Source: an uncultured Planctomycetaceae bacterium
Lineage (GTDB): Bacteria; Planctomycetota; Planctomycetia; Pirellulales; JACPPG01
Direction: 5' to 3'
Assembly: GCA_945957305.1 (NCBI GenBank)
Contig: CAMFLN010000121.1
Span: 1 to 7,591, forward strand
Length of the DNA stretch: 7,591 nt
The notes beneath the pieces were generated by a model. The model made no database searches. It was not told the origin of the DNA and saw nothing but the letters and a program-made list of their open reading frames with translations. Made by a program: the position numbers and the translations under genes. Shown one piece after another: positions 6,894-7,591 of the stretch. Numbering within the stretch: the first letter of the stretch is position 1; every line of letters starts with the position of its first letter.

Positions 6894-7591
6894 TTAATCC
6901 TTGAAAACAAATTCGGGCGTATTCAACAGCGTCCATAACAGGTCTTCGACCGCCGTGCGGCGCTGCGTTCCTTCGCCCTCGATGGTCGCGGCTGTGGCAC
7001 TCAATTCGTCAGGCGTGGGGTGCCGGGAATACGTCGCCAGGTACAGCTCTTCCACGATCTGCTCGGGCGTCTCCGAGCTGGCCGCCAGTCGGGCCGCGCG
7101 TCCCTCATCCTTGGTCACTTGGGCATGCATGCCGGGCGCATTCATCAAGTGCAATGCTTGCACAACGGTGGTCTCGCCGGTGCGCTCGCAGGGGGGATCT
7201 TGATTGGCGTCAGGGCGCCCAAAGGCGTCGAGAAATCTGGACTCGATGCGATGGGTCCATAGTTCCACAGCCCGGGACTCGGGCGGCATCGCGGCGAAGG
7301 ACTCCCGCACTGCGGTAACATCGGCCACGGCATCCATCAGCACTTCGGCCTCGAGACGCTGACGATAGTGCCGTGAAAAGTTGCGCGTATCGGTTACGTT
7401 CCGGTCCCCCGGCAATGACGACAGTCCGTAAACGTACGAGGTGGTGATGCTGCGCAGGAGCTGCTTCTGGTCGTAGTTCACGCGACGGAATTCCTCGGCC
7501 AACGCATCCAAGAGAGGCGCGTTGCTGGCCGGGTTTGTCGCCCGCAGATCGTCGACGGGATCGACCAGGCCGCGTCCCATCAGCTCGGCCC
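6894..7591 (-). CDS. DUF1553 (PSD1-type) domain protein, C-terminal fragment (5' end beyond right edge)
   Basis: The last 231 residues of a planctomycete-type DUF1549/DUF1553 protein; complete members usually run 700-1000 residues, often with an N-terminal cytochrome c-like PSCyt1 domain, which cannot be checked here. The frame is open to the window edge and enters as AELMGRGLVDPVDDLRATNP, matching the middle of DUF1553, so the ATG at 7580 is internal. Further family marks are YDQKQLLRSITTSYVYGLSS, the NFSRHYRQRLEAEVLMDAV block, FGRPDANQDPPCERTGETT, VQALHLMNAPG, and the closing EDLLWTLLNTPEFVFKD before TAA. It lies 41 bp upstream of DUF1501 on the same strand, the usual pairing of these families, and probably heads or precedes it in the operon. 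The biochemical role is unproven; a secreted or surface function has been suggested for the family. Confidence 0.92.
   Translation of the reverse strand, partial: AELMGRGLVDPVDDLRATNPASNAPLLDALAEEFRRVNYDQKQLLRSITTSYVYGLSSLPGDRNVTDTRNFSRHYRQRLEAEVLMDAVADVTAVRESFAAMPPESRAVELWTHRIESRFLDAFGRPDANQDPPCERTGETTVVQALHLMNAPGMHAQVTKDEGRAARLAASSETPEQIVEELYLATYSRHPTPDELSATAATIEGEGTQRRTAVEDLLWTLLNTPEFVFKD

Noticed and set aside
7145..7333. Small minus-strand open frame within the DUF1553 gene
   Set aside because: Same strand but a different frame from the conserved DUF1553 reading frame; no start signal or family match.

Overview
The window looks like a piece of a Planctomycetota chromosome. The strongest evidence is on the right: a DUF1553 (PSD1-type) protein, a twin-arginine DUF1501 protein and a secreted pre-peptidase C-terminal (PPC) domain protein, consecutive on the minus strand. 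This cassette is very common in planctomycetes and much rarer elsewhere. The DNA is GC-rich with long antisense open frames. Genus and species cannot be read from this sequence.

Left part, 1-1639, minus strand: the N-terminal half (546 residues) of an inner-membrane RND efflux permease, starting at a GTG codon and running off the left edge. Positions 1640-2031 are a 392-bp divergent intergenic region with no supported gene; it contains one imperfect hairpin and must hold control signals for both flanking genes. Positions 2032-3786, plus strand: a complete TolC-type outer-membrane efflux protein with a signal peptide, a long Pro/Ala-rich spacer and two OEP repeats. Permease and outer-membrane channel would be two of the three parts of a tripartite pump. 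The third part, a periplasmic adaptor, is not in the window and may lie beyond the left edge.

Right part, 3828-7591, minus strand, convergent with the TolC gene across 41 bp: the 3' end of the DUF1553 gene (start beyond the right edge), then DUF1501 after 41 bp, then the PPC-domain protein after 22 bp. The short gaps and good ribosome-binding sites suggest one operon read right to left. All three products are probably exported or surface-associated. The molecular function of this trio is poorly known.

No RNA gene, insertion sequence, CRISPR array or attachment site was found. I see no clear evidence of a wholly new system. The points most worth following are the pump layout and spacer, the divergent intergenic region, and the non-catalytic double-PPC protein tied to DUF1501/DUF1553.
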